From positions 24,334-88,333 of the forward strand of contig NZ_ASXG01000092.1 of NCBI RefSeq assembly GCF_000411975.1: a stretch of DNA of 64,000 nucleotides, read 5' to 3'. The notes beneath the pieces were generated by a model. That model searched no databases and was not told the origin of the DNA. It saw only the letters and a list, made by a program, of their open reading frames with translations. Every line of letters begins with the position of its first letter. The stretch's first letter is position 1. Shown in pieces: positions 51,756-60,027 of this stretch. The position numbers and the translations under genes are program-made. The DNA comes from Amycolatopsis orientalis DSM 43388 (GTDB lineage Bacteria; Actinomycetota; Actinomycetes; Mycobacteriales; Pseudonocardiaceae).

Positions 51756-51821
51756 GGGGTCCGAAGAGCGGCGAAACGCTGCCTGTTGGGCTCTTGAAGG
51801 GAAGCGTTTTGGGCGGACCCC
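51756..51821. other. Complex inverted-repeat region, possible structured RNA or terminator
   Basis: Outer arms GGGGTCCG (51756-51763) and CGGACCCC (51814-51821), inner arms AAACGCT (51774-51780) and AGCGTTT (51803-51809), and a third pair AAGAGC (51764-51769) with GCTCTT (51790-51795) that crosses the inner pair. Nested pairing plus the crossing pair would give either a pseudoknot or two alternative folds. It follows the aminotransferase stop by 22 bases, so termination is the simplest role. Confidence 0.5.
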
Positions 51822-51862
51822 CTGCGTGCCTGCCCGAGGACGACTAAGCCGCCCTGGCACAC

Positions 51863-52101
51863 CGGATCCCGGGCTGTGTCCTGTTGCTGTTCGCGCAGCC
51901 CGTCACCCGGATCTTGCGCCTCCGCGGTGACGACGTGCTCGACAAGGACGAGCAGCTCTGCCTCCGGCTCGGCGACCCACGCCAGTGCCCGAGCCCGTCG
52001 CGGATCTCCTGCGCCGACTGGCCGCGCTACGCACCGAGGAAACGTCGAGTACGGCTGGTCGGTACGTCGCGGACCGCGTGCTGCGCAGGGAGTTCGGCTA
52101 A
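51863..52101 (+). pseudogene. Relic of a tyrosine-recombinase/integrase-like protein
   Basis: Two adjoining frames join into one homologous peptide: LLLFAQPVTRILRLRGDDV then RLGDP in the first, and PVPEPVADLLRRLAALRT in the second, with a two-base disruption at about 51978. This pattern is typical of the central-to-C-terminal part of actinobacterial site-specific recombinases. The catalytic Tyr region and N-terminus are missing, and a stop at 52099 ends it. A broken leftover of a mobile element. Confidence 0.5.
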
Positions 52102-52136
52102 CGGGCGGGCCCGGGCCGGCAAGCCGCGTGCCTCGT

Positions 52137-52898
52137 TCACGAGGCGAGGAGCTGCCGCAGGTCGTCCTTGCTGCTGATCGGCGAACCCGGCTTGATCGTG
52201 CAGTGGTTCAGTGCCAGCTGGTCGTCGACGGTGTCCGGCTGCGCGAACTCCACCTCGACGGCGACCTCCCCGTCCGGCGCGTCCGTGTTCACGTCGGTCT
52301 TCATCGTCCGCAGCGATCCGTCCGGGCTCAGCGTCGCGGTCATCGACGCGGTGAATTTGCCGGCCCCGGCCGGGTCGTCGCCGTTCATCCGCAGGGCCGC
52401 CGCCGGATCGAGGTCGGCGTGGATGGTGTTCCCGTCCTGGGTCAGCGTCCTGGCCGCCTGGATCAGGTCGTCCGCCTTCGACTCGTAGGTCTGCTGCTGG
52501 GTCCACGAACGCAGCAGGTCCGGGGCCGCCGCGTGGGACGTCGCCACGCAGGTCGAGCCCGAAAGTTTGTAGATGGTTTTGGCGTCGCCGTAGAGAACGG
52601 CCGAGTTGGCGCCGGACTGTTCGGCGCAGGTGGTTTTCGACATCGCGAGCGTCATCCGGGCCTGCTTCTTGAGCGCCTTGACGTTCATGCAGACATGAGC
52701 GGCGGTGCCCGCGTCCATGCTCATCCGCACCTCAGTCGCCGGCCACTCCTGCAGCAGCGCGAACGCGGTGCGCAACTTGGCCGCGGCCGGCGAATCCGCG
52801 GGCGCACCGGGCTCGGGGTCTGCGCTGCCGCATGCCGTGACCACGACCCCGACAGCCAGCAGCGCGACCAAGGCACGACAACTCGCTCGGACAGTCAT
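52137..52898 (-). CDS. Secreted lipoprotein of unknown function
   Basis: A 253-residue lipoprotein: signal ALVALLAVGVVVTAC with the lipobox VTAC, Cys at about residue 23. The mature part has an alpha/beta pattern with several Cys (MNVKALKK, STCVATSH, NHCTIKPG) and resembles the LppX/LprG-like beta-sheet lipoproteins that carry lipids, but this is only a fold-level impression. No operon partner. Confidence 0.7.
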   Translation of the reverse strand: MTVRASCRALVALLAVGVVVTACGSADPEPGAPADSPAAAKLRTAFALLQEWPATEVRMSMDAGTAAHVCMNVKALKKQARMTLAMSKTTCAEQSGANSAVLYGDAKTIYKLSGSTCVATSHAAAPDLLRSWTQQQTYESKADDLIQAARTLTQDGNTIHADLDPAAALRMNGDDPAGAGKFTASMTATLSPDGSLRTMKTDVNTDAPDGEVAVEVEFAQPDTVDDQLALNHCTIKPGSPISSKDDLRQLLAS

Positions 52899-53163
52899 AA
52901 AACCTGCATAGTAGGCAAAGGCGACCGTCCTGTCCGGGCTTTCGCCTCCGTCTCACCCGAGGCTCACGAGCGAGCAAACGCACCGACCAATATCAGCGCG
53001 AGCAGGACCAGAGCCGCTTGGACGGCGACCGGCTGCCGACGCCGTCTCCTGACAGCTACGAGCGACGCCCGCGCCGGATGCTGGAAACCGCTGAGCGCAC
53101 CCCTCAGGTCTTCCTTCAGCTCGCCGGCGGATGACCAGCCGCCGGGGACGACTGCCGGCCGCC

Positions 53164-53520
53164 TTACCCGGCGCTTCCCAGGTAGCGCGCGGCCAATCGC
53201 TTCGGCGCCTGCGCAGCCCACGCCTCCCGAACGAGTGCCTCGACCCGCTGTGCGGGCAGGCCCGCTAGTTGAGCTTCCAGGCCGAGAAAACTGCGCCGGG
53301 CGTCCTTGCGACGAACGGCGGCAGCGTGCGCGGGGTCAGCGGCGGCCGCCGCAGCGGCCGAATCTTCGGGAATGCAGAACACCGCGGAGGACTCGTCGCG
53401 CCCCATCCCGACAAAAGTCCTGCCACGAACCTGCCACACGGGCACTTTGAACAGATGATGCTGCTTCTCGATCACCTCCGGCAACGCCATCGCCCATGCG
53501 CGGATCTTCGCAGTCGTCAC
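53164..53520 (-). CDS. MmcQ/YjbR-family protein
   Basis: A 118-residue protein of the MmcQ/YjbR (CyaY-like DNA-binding fold) family: IRAWAMALPEVIEKQHHLFKVPVWQVRGRTFVGMG at the start and LEALVREAWAAQAPKRLAARYLG at the end, as in typical members. GTG 53520 is the best start; an upstream extension in the same frame is Cys/Gly-rich and unlike the family. Role unknown; the fold binds DNA or small molecules. Confidence 0.8.
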   Translation of the reverse strand: MTTAKIRAWAMALPEVIEKQHHLFKVPVWQVRGRTFVGMGRDESSAVFCIPEDSAAAAAAADPAHAAAVRRKDARRSFLGLEAQLAGLPAQRVEALVREAWAAQAPKRLAARYLGSAG

Positions 53521-54086
53521 TCCGGACACCGATTTACTATGGCATGGTGCCGACAGCGGCGGTAACACTTTGCCAAACCACCCACCAGCACCGCCGAAAC
53601 TGTCGCCGCCGTCGCCGCAACACCACTCCCGTCCTTCCGGCACACCCCGTCCAGACCCGACGGACGGGCAAGGGCGGCAGGTCGCCGGACCAGGGCTGGG
53701 AGGATTCGCATAGCTCCCCCTCGCCGCCAAACCCGCCGACCCCCAACGGCAAGACAGCGAGAAGACCTGTTCGCCAGTCGCCGTCTGACGCTCGATCACC
53801 GACCGATGCCGGTGCAAATCGACCCCACGAACTGTTTACCGTCCTATTCAGACATCGGGGTCTCCTTCGTTGTGTTGACGGGAGAACCCGAGTGTCCGCC
53901 CGGGACCGCGAGGAGCGGAGGCCCCGCTCCTTCATCTCATCAGGGGCTTGGGCTTTTTGCTGCCACTAATTAGGGGGCCGGCTCGCCGGAATCCGCTTGG
54001 CTCGACGTAGCCCTCGGAACCATCGGCGAAGTGAGCGGGCAGCGGCGAACCGGGCGATTCCGCCGGGAGAGTGGGAGGATTGCGGG
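53521..54086. other. Gene-free stretch
   Basis: About 565 bases between the YjbR-like gene and the IclR gene. Frames on both strands lack ribosome sites and recognisable domains. I see no tRNA, strong hairpin or repeat that explains it. Confidence 0.5.
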
Positions 54087-54868
54087 GTGCCTGGCAATCT
54101 GTCGTCTCCGGGGGCGAGTGTCGCGTCGCGGGTGTTCGCTCTGCTCGGTGCGTTCGACGCGGAGCATCGGTCGCTGTCGCTGAGCGCGTTGGCGGCTCGG
54201 ACCGGGTTGCCGTTGCCGACGGTGCATCGGATCGCGGCCGAGCTGGTGGGTCTCGGCGGACTGGAGCGGCGGGGCGATCGCTATGTGGTGGGGCGGCGGT
54301 TGTGGGATCTGGGGCTGCTCGCGCCGGTGCAGTCGGGTGTGCGGCAGGTCGCGGCGCCGTTCCTGCAGGACTTGTACGGCGCTACCGGGGCGACGGTGCA
54401 TCTGGCCGAGCGGGACGGTACACGGGTGCTGTATCTGGACCGGGTGGGGGGAACGCGTCGGTGCCGGTGGTCAGCCGGGTCGGCGGGCGGCTTCCCTTGC
54501 ACGCCACCGGAGTCGGCAAGGTGCTGCTGGCGTGGGCACCCGAGGACGTGCAGCGCGAGGTGTTCGCGTCGCTGACGCCGTTGACGCGGCACACGATCGT
54601 GCAGCCCGGGCTGCTGCGGGAGCAGTTGGCGCGGGTGCGCAGCGAGGGGTACGCCCAGACGGTCGAGGAGATGACGCTGGGCGCGTGCTCGGTCGCGGTG
54701 CCGGTCCGGTGCCGTCCGGACGGCGCGGTGGTGGCCGCGCTGGGTGTCGTGGTGGCGGATCTGCGGCGCGGCCGGTCGCGGCTGGTGTCCGCGTTGCAGG
54801 TCACCGCGGCCGGGATCGGGCGGAGCTGGGCGGCGAACGGGCTTTCACTGAGTGAAAGCCCGGGATAG
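54087..54868 (+). pseudogene. IclR-family (PobR-like) regulator with a frameshift
   Basis: GTG 54087 follows GGGAGG and starts a clear IclR protein: ASRVFALLGAFDAEHRSLSLSALAARTG, PLPTVHRIAAELVGLGG, then the effector domain. At the G6 run 54446-54451 the frame is lost: the first frame reads LYLDRVGGTRRCRW, whereas the next frame resumes ASVPVVSRVGGRLPLHATGVGKVLLAW, which is the expected continuation. One extra G would restore a 260-residue protein. So it is a pseudogene, a sequencing error in a homopolymer, or a slippage-regulated gene. It precedes pobA by 33 bases. Confidence 0.85.
54838..54862. promoter_or_regulatory. 25-bp inverted repeat at iclR/pobA junction
   Basis: Perfect 12-base arms CGGGCTTTCACT (54838-54849) and complement (54851-54862) around one base. 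It lies in the last codons of the IclR gene, 40 bases before pobA ATG. It could be the IclR/PobR binding site in front of pobA or a transcript hairpin; there is no T tract. Confidence 0.55.
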
Positions 54869-54901
54869 CCGCCGGGCGCCGGACGGGCGGAGACTCCGGG
54901 C

Positions 54902-56077
54902 ATGCGTACTCAGGTCGCCATCGTCGGCGCCGGCCCGGCCGGTCTGCTTCTGTCGCATCTGCTCGACCGGTCCGGGATCGACTCGGTGATCGTGGAGACG
55001 CGGGAGCGGGAGTATGTCGAGGCGCGGATCCGGGCGGGAATCCTCGAGCAGTCCACCACGGACCTGCTGCGCGAGGCCGGGCTCGGCGAGCGTCTGGGCC
55101 GCGAGGGCGAGGAGCACCGCGGGATCTACCTGCAGCTGCCGGACGAACGCCGTCACGTCGATTTCGTCGACCTGGTCGGGCGCAGCGTCACCGTCTACGG
55201 CCAGACCGAGCTGACCAAGGATCTCGGGCGGGCCCGGGCGGCGGCGGGCCAGGACATCCGTTACGGCGTCAGCGGAACAGCGGTGCACGGTGTCGAGACC
55301 GACCGGCCGTGGGTGACGTTCACCGGGCCGGACGGCATAGGCGAGCGGCTCGAGGCCGATGTCGTGGTCGGCTGCGACGGGTCGTTCGGGCCGTGCCGTG
55401 CCGCGGTTCCCGCCGCGGCGAAGCAGACCTGGCAGCGCACGTATCCGTATGCCTGGCTGGGGATCCTGGCCGATGTCGCGCCCTCGACCGACGAATTGAT
55501 CTACGCGTGGCATCCGGACGGGTTCGCGATGCATTCGATGCGCTCGCCGACGGTCAGCCGGCTCTACCTGCAGGTCCCCACCGACACCGATCTCGCCGCA
55601 TGGCCGGACGACCGGATCTGGGAGGCCCTCGCGACCCGGCTCGGGCACGGCCAGGACGGCTGGACGCTGACCCCGGGCCCGATCACGGACAAGAGCGTGC
55701 TGCCGATGCGCAGTTTTGTCCAGCAGCCGATGCGGCACGGCCGGCTGTTCCTGGCCGGCGACGCGGCGCACATCGTGCCGCCGACCGGCGCCAAGGGCCT
55801 CAACCTCGCGGTGGCGGACGTAGCTCTGCTCGCGCCCGCGCTGACCGCTCTGCTCACCGACCGCAACCCCGCCCTTGCCGACGCGTACTCCGAGACCGCG
55901 TTGCGCCGGGTCTGGCGGTGCACCCACTTCTCCTGGTGGATGACCACCATGCTGCACCAGTCCGGAGACCCGTTCGACCAGCAGCTGCAGCTGTCCCAGC
56001 TGCGCTGGCTCGCCACCAGCCGCGCCGGCCAAGCCGGACTGGCCGAGAACTACGCCGGCCTGCCCACCGGACTGTGA
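54902..56077 (+). CDS. pobA: 4-hydroxybenzoate 3-monooxygenase
   Basis: A 391-residue class A FAD-dependent hydroxylase that converts 4-hydroxybenzoate to protocatechuate with NAD(P)H and oxygen. Motifs in order: Rossmann GAGPAGLLLSHLL near residue 9, RIRAGILEQSTTDLL with the substrate-pocket region typical of PobA, the D-G mid-motif VVVGCDGSFG, and GDAAHIVPPTGAKGLNLAVAD near residue 280. Length and motifs match PobA well. An IclR-type gene upstream is the usual PobR arrangement in actinobacteria. Confidence 0.92.
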   Translation: MRTQVAIVGAGPAGLLLSHLLDRSGIDSVIVETREREYVEARIRAGILEQSTTDLLREAGLGERLGREGEEHRGIYLQLPDERRHVDFVDLVGRSVTVYGQTELTKDLGRARAAAGQDIRYGVSGTAVHGVETDRPWVTFTGPDGIGERLEADVVVGCDGSFGPCRAAVPAAAKQTWQRTYPYAWLGILADVAPSTDELIYAWHPDGFAMHSMRSPTVSRLYLQVPTDTDLAAWPDDRIWEALATRLGHGQDGWTLTPGPITDKSVLPMRSFVQQPMRHGRLFLAGDAAHIVPPTGAKGLNLAVADVALLAPALTALLTDRNPALADAYSETALRRVWRCTHFSWWMTTMLHQSGDPFDQQLQLSQLRWLATSRAGQAGLAENYAGLPTGL

Positions 56078-56082
56078 GGGAT

Positions 56083-56871
56083 CTATGCGAAAAGACCAGC
56101 CCGGAACGAGCCGCGGCAGGCGACGGCGATTTCACCAGCCCGCGCGTGGGCGGGGTCGAATTCCGGACCGCGGGACGACCGCTTCGCCGGTCCCGTTGCC
56201 CTTCCGGTCCGGGGCGTAGCAGCGCTTCCGCGGTCGCCGGGTTGAAGGCACGTCACGCGCCCGACGGCCCTTGCCCAGAACGCGCACGACATCGAGTCGA
56301 AATCGAAGCTCCCGCGTTCCCGCTCCGCAGGGTTCGCCACCGTCAACAACGACAGTTCGCGCACCCGGACCCCGCAGTCGATCAACACCAGAATGATCGC
56401 CCGGTCCCGCAGTTCGGCGAATCCTTTCCCTTTCGTGGTGGCCAGCAGCTTCTTCAGCTCGTTTTCCCGCAGAACCGTCGGCGGATTGTCCGGGACGTGC
56501 GGAACCTCCATTTTGCAGAACGGGGACAGTTCGACAATTTCCTCCACGTCGTCGAGCCAGCGCCAGAACTGCTGCAGATGCCGGTACTGCTTGGCGATGT
56601 AACTGTGCGACAGCGACTCGCCGGTGCGGAAATTCGGCCGCTGGCGAAGGTACTCGAAATACCGGTCCAGCTCCCGGCGGCCGATCTCGGTCGCCACCAT
56701 CGGCAGGTTCTCGTCGTCGAGGTAGTTGACCAGCATGGCCACGCTGTCGAGGTAGGCGTCGATCGTCGAGTCGGCGCGGTTCTTGGCCCTCAGGTGCGTT
56801 CTCCAGTCCGAGACGAGCTCCCTGATGTCATCGGGCTCCAGCACCTCCAGCGGTGCCTCAACGGCGGTCAT
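56083..56871 (-). pseudogene. Decayed tyrosine-type integrase
   Basis: The first 195 or so codons from ATG 56871 read as an intact integrase N-terminus: SAM-like core-binding domain (RELVSDWRTHLRAKNRADSTIDAYLDSVAMLVNYL) then the catalytic entry LRDRAIILVLIDCGVRVREL with the first Arg. From about 56300 on, the recognisable peptide jumps to other frames (GKGRRARDV, then FNPATAEALLR near 56215), so at least two frameshifts remove the catalytic R-H-R-Y end. Located 134 bases from the tRNA 3' end, the usual place of an integrated element. Confidence 0.8.
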
Positions 56872-57005
56872 GAAAACAGGCTTACTCGAACAATCCCTTG
56901 GGTTACCAGCGCTGTGCTCGCCTCCAGCACCCCCGCGAGACCACGGCTCAAGATCGTTTTCGAGGCCGTTTCCGCAGGTCAGACCCCGTATAAGGGGAGG
57001 CAGAG

Positions 57006-57079
57006 TGGGCCGGGTCGGGCTCGAACCGACGGCCAAGGGATTATGAGTCCCCTGCTCTAACCAACTGAGCTACCGGCCC
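57006..57079 (-). tRNA. tRNA with CAU anticodon (Ile2 or elongator Met)
   Basis: 74-nt cloverleaf on the minus strand: acceptor GGGCCGG/CCGGCCC (57073-57079 with 57007-57013), D arm GCTC..GAGC, anticodon stem GGGGA/TCCCT with loop CTCATAA (anticodon CAT, minus-strand complement of 57043-57045), T arm GTCGG-TTCGAGC-CCGAC, discriminator A. CCA is not encoded. The GACTCATAATC anticodon arm with a TTGG-type variable-loop start resembles tRNA-Ile2 (lysidine-modified CAU) more than elongator Met, but sequence alone does not settle it. Confidence 0.93.
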
Positions 57080-57232
57080 CTGGGTTCGCTTCCGCAGGTC
57101 GATCCCCCAGTGCAGGTCAACTTAGCACAGGCCCCGCGCGGGCCCGGGGCGTAGGCCGATCGGGTCGAGAGCGCTCGCGGCGGGCTTCCGGTCGCCTAGA
57201 TTGCTGGGGGTGGGTCCCGAGAGGAGACCGCC

Positions 57233-57493
57233 ATGACCGTTCCGGGACGGGTTTCGCTCGCGCTTCTCGATGCTCTCGCCGCCGGGCTCGGGCTGGGGTA
57301 TCTCGCCCGCGAATATCGCGACGCTCTGGTTTCGCACGGGCCGGCCTGGTCGATCGCCGCGGTCGTCGGGATTGCGGTCGTCGTGGTGGCTTACCGGGGA
57401 TATCGCGGGCTTCGCAGTGCGAACACCCGGCTGGAGGCGATAATCGCGGACGAGCTGGCCCGGCGTAAGCCCTCGCCGCGGCCTCGGCGGTAA
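57233..57493 (+). CDS. Small membrane protein, 86 aa
   Basis: ATG 57233 has GAGAGGAG upstream. The protein has one or two hydrophobic helices (LALLDALAAGLGLGYL about 10-25 and WSIAAVVGIAVVVVAYRGY about 40-58) and a basic C-terminus (ARRKPSPRPRR). No family recognised. Confidence 0.65.
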   Translation: MTVPGRVSLALLDALAAGLGLGYLAREYRDALVSHGPAWSIAAVVGIAVVVVAYRGYRGLRSANTRLEAIIADELARRKPSPRPRR

Positions 57494-57918
57494 ATGCCGG
57501 GTCAGCTGCCCAGTTCGAGAATCACGGCGCGCAAGCCGGGGGTGAGCTCGGCCGCCCGGCGGTGCTGTTTTGCGCGGAAGGTGCGGCCAGGCAAAAGGCC
57601 GCTGCGCCAGTTCGCCGCGGGTGAGTGCGCGGTCGAGGACTTCGGTCAGGTAAGCCCGGACATAAAGAGCTCGCCGATCCGGACTGCGAGGGCATCCTCG
57701 GCGAGCAGTCCGGGCAAGGCCCGCGGACCGTCCAAAGTGGATCAAATGGATGGACCTTCGGCGACACCGAGCTGACCCAGCACGTCGTCGACACTCCCCT
57801 GCGGGTGATGATCTGCACCGACGTCGTGGCCAACTTCCGCCGGAATGCGACGCGCGCCGCCGCGAAAAGAGGCTCGCCGTCCTCGCGGTCCCGGCCGGAA
57901 CCGCGAGGACGGGCCCGG
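57494..57918. other. Stretch without an intact gene, likely decayed coding DNA
   Basis: The minus strand contains fragments that read like a regulator tail (RAYLTEVLDRALTRGELAQ) and another ending (AELTPGLRAVILELGS) in different frames, with stops between. No start or ribosome site. I treat it as degraded sequence. Confidence 0.4.
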
Positions 57919-58140
57919 CTAGTTCCGGTACCGGAACAGGATCCGGCCCCGGTCGAGGTCGTACGGGCTCAGCTCCACCAGGACCCGGTCGAACGGCACG
58001 ATCTTGATGTAGTTCTTCCTGATCTTGCCGCTGACGTGGGCCAGCACATGGTGCCCGTTCGCCAGTTCGACGGTGAACCGGGCGTCGCGCAGGCACTCGA
58101 CCACGGTTCCCTCGACTTCGATTCCGCCCTTACCGGCCAT
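57919..58140 (-). CDS. infA: Translation initiation factor IF-1 (stand-alone copy)
   Basis: A 73-residue S1-like OB-fold protein with the IF-1 signature across its length: KGGIEVEGTVVECLRDARF, LANGHHVLAHVSGKIRKNYIKIVPFDRVLVELSPYDLDRGRI. It is not in a ribosomal protein operon (no rpmJ/rpsM), so this is an extra or specialised IF-1. ATG 58140 lies 11 bases inside the GNAT gene, indicating translational coupling to an acetyltransferase. It may serve under special growth conditions. Confidence 0.93.
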   Translation of the reverse strand: MAGKGGIEVEGTVVECLRDARFTVELANGHHVLAHVSGKIRKNYIKIVPFDRVLVELSPYDLDRGRILFRYRN

Positions 58141-58912
58141 TGCGCATCAGCTCCACCGTGCTGCTGGCTCGCCGGCCGCCAACGCCCTCGAACAGCGCCG
58201 TCGCGGCTTCGTTGGCCTCGTTCACCTCGGCCGTTGCCGTCGGGATTCCCGCTCGGTGCAGGGTGCCGAGCGTGTGCGTCAACAGCCCGCGGGCGATGCC
58301 GCGACGTCGCCGATCCGCGCGGACGGCGACGAGCCCGATCCGGGGCAGGCGCGTCACCTGCACCGCTCGGAGCAGACCCACGTACTCGCCGTCCTCGACC
58401 GCCACGGCGTATTTCGACGGGTCCACGATGGTGTCGCCGACCGGGCGGGGCAGCACCTCGGCGGGCATCTCCGCCCAGCCGACGGTCGCCTCGACCTCGG
58501 CGCGGATGAGCCGGTCCAGTTCGCGCAACGGGCCCTCGGCAGCGGAGCCGGCGGGCACGATCGCGATGCCCGGCGGCAGATCCACCGACCGCGGATCCGT
58601 GGGAACCACGTACTCCCACTCGCGCCGCCGGACGGTCAGACCGGCTCGTTGCCAGCCGTCCAGCAGCTCGCGGTCGGTTTCGTCGACCACGGTGTGCAGC
58701 GGGTCCGGCAGCGTGGCCAGCATCTCCCGGGCGAGCTGGTCGAACACGGAACGGTGCCAGGCGTCGAGGCTGAGGAAGACCCGCCCGTCCGGCCGCGTGC
58801 TGGCCTCGCCGCGGCCCGCCAAGCGGCCGTCGTCCCAGGCTTCCCAGAGTCCCGGCTCGACCCAGGTGATGTGCACCGCGGGCTCGCCCGCGGTGAAACG
58901 CAGAGTGTCCAT
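58130..58912 (-). CDS. GNAT-family acetyltransferase coupled to IF-1
   Basis: A 260-residue protein. The C-terminal half is a GNAT domain (IGLVAVRADRRRRGIARGLLTHTLGTLHRAG with the R-R-x-x-G-x-A loop, then NEANEAATALFEGVGG). The N-terminal half is a sheet-rich extension that could be a second, degenerate GNAT-like part. AAAGG lies 8 bases before ATG 58912. The stop overlaps infA by 11 bases. Confidence 0.85.
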   Translation of the reverse strand: MDTLRFTAGEPAVHITWVEPGLWEAWDDGRLAGRGEASTRPDGRVFLSLDAWHRSVFDQLAREMLATLPDPLHTVVDETDRELLDGWQRAGLTVRRREWEYVVPTDPRSVDLPPGIAIVPAGSAAEGPLRELDRLIRAEVEATVGWAEMPAEVLPRPVGDTIVDPSKYAVAVEDGEYVGLLRAVQVTRLPRIGLVAVRADRRRRGIARGLLTHTLGTLHRAGIPTATAEVNEANEAATALFEGVGGRRASSTVELMRNGR

Positions 58913-59085
58913 GACGGTCACCTTTCGGAGTGCCTCAAGGCGCTCCTGGCAACCCTCCGTCAGTCGCCCGACCGTGACGACACGGGGAGCACCCACATCG
59001 AAACAGCGTTCATGGGTCTCACCTCCCGGCGTCGAGTCACGGTCGGGACGAACGATAACGGCGCGCGCTGGCCCCGTCCACCGAA

Positions 59086-60027
59086 TTAGCTTCCTCCGCC
59101 GATCCGCAGCACCACCTTGCCGCGACCGTGGCCGGCGGACACGTCGCGATGCGCGTCCGCGGCGGCGTCGAGCGGGTACTCCTTCCGGACGGTCACCCGC
59201 AACTCCCCTCGCGCGCACAGGTCGAGCAGCTCACGGAGCCGGCGGGCGGACCGGTCGCTGTTGAGCCACAGTCCGCCGGTCTCGACTGCGAGCGGGGGCT
59301 CCACAATCGTCCCGATCCGGCCCCGATCGGCCACCAATTCCGCGGCGACGCGCAGATTCCCGTGCCCGGCGGTGTCGAAAGCGAGGTCTATTCCGTCCGG
59401 CGCGGCCTCGCGCAGGCGGTCGAGTTCGCCTTCGCCGTAGACCACCGGAATGGCGCCCAGCGTGCGGAGATATTCCTGATTCTGTTTGCTGCCAGTACCG
59501 ATGACGCGCAGCCCGCGATGGCGCGCCAATTGGACCGCCATCGTCCCGACCCCGCCCGCCGCGCCGTGAATCAGGATCGTTTCGCCGGGCCGGGCGCCGA
59601 GCCGCTCCAACGCGGTGTGCGCGGTCTGCCCGGAAGCCGACACCGCGCCCGCCGTCAGCCAGTCGACCTTCTCCGGTTTGACGACCGTTTGGCTTGCTGG
59701 CACGGCGAGGTATTCGGCGTAACAACCCAGCACCCGGAACCCCGAAACCTGTTGCCCGGCCTCGAATTCGGTGACCCCGGCACCGACCCGCACGATTGTC
59801 CCGGCGAACTCGTTGCCCAGGATCTGCGGGAACTCGATGGTCGCGCCCGGCGGCGTCCAGCCGTCGCGGATCGCGGCGTCGGTCGGCTGGACGCCCGCGA
59901 ACTCGACGCGCACCAGCACTTCTCCCGGCCCCGCGACCGGAGTCGGCAACTTGTGCACAGTCAGCCGGTCCGCGGGGCCGAATTCGTCAATCGCCGCAGC
60001 ACGCATGACCGTGGGAATCTCGGACAT
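59086..60027 (-). CDS. NADPH:quinone oxidoreductase-type zinc-independent alcohol dehydrogenase
   Basis: A 313-residue MDR-superfamily enzyme: GEVLVRVEFAGVQPTDAAIRDGW, LGNEFAGTIVRVGAGV, nucleotide fold ILIHGAAGGVGTMAVQLARHRG. No zinc-site Cys cluster, so it is of the quinone-reductase/enoyl-type. NADP(H) use is likely but not proven. It lies downstream of a DsbA relic and faces soxR, an arrangement matching SoxR regulon quinone reductases. The start codon overlaps the relic stop by one base. Confidence 0.88.
   Translation of the reverse strand: MSEIPTVMRAAAIDEFGPADRLTVHKLPTPVAGPGEVLVRVEFAGVQPTDAAIRDGWTPPGATIEFPQILGNEFAGTIVRVGAGVTEFEAGQQVSGFRVLGCYAEYLAVPASQTVVKPEKVDWLTAGAVSASGQTAHTALERLGARPGETILIHGAAGGVGTMAVQLARHRGLRVIGTGSKQNQEYLRTLGAIPVVYGEGELDRLREAAPDGIDLAFDTAGHGNLRVAAELVADRGRIGTIVEPPLAVETGGLWLNSDRSARRLRELLDLCARGELRVTVRKEYPLDAAADAHRDVSAGHGRGKVVLRIGGGS

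Noticed and set aside
52964..53221. Minus-strand frame ending in a hydrophobic helix (AVQAALVLLALILVGAFARS), a possible tail-anchored protein
   Set aside because: No start codon with a ribosome site and the 5' part overlaps the YjbR-like gene; left out as a gene.
56872..57005. Duplicate attachment site next to the tRNA
   Set aside because: I looked for a second copy of the tRNA 3' sequence near the integrase relic and toward 51.8 kb and found none.
57500..57800. Possible TetR-type regulator remnant
   Set aside because: Fragments are in several frames and too short to assign.
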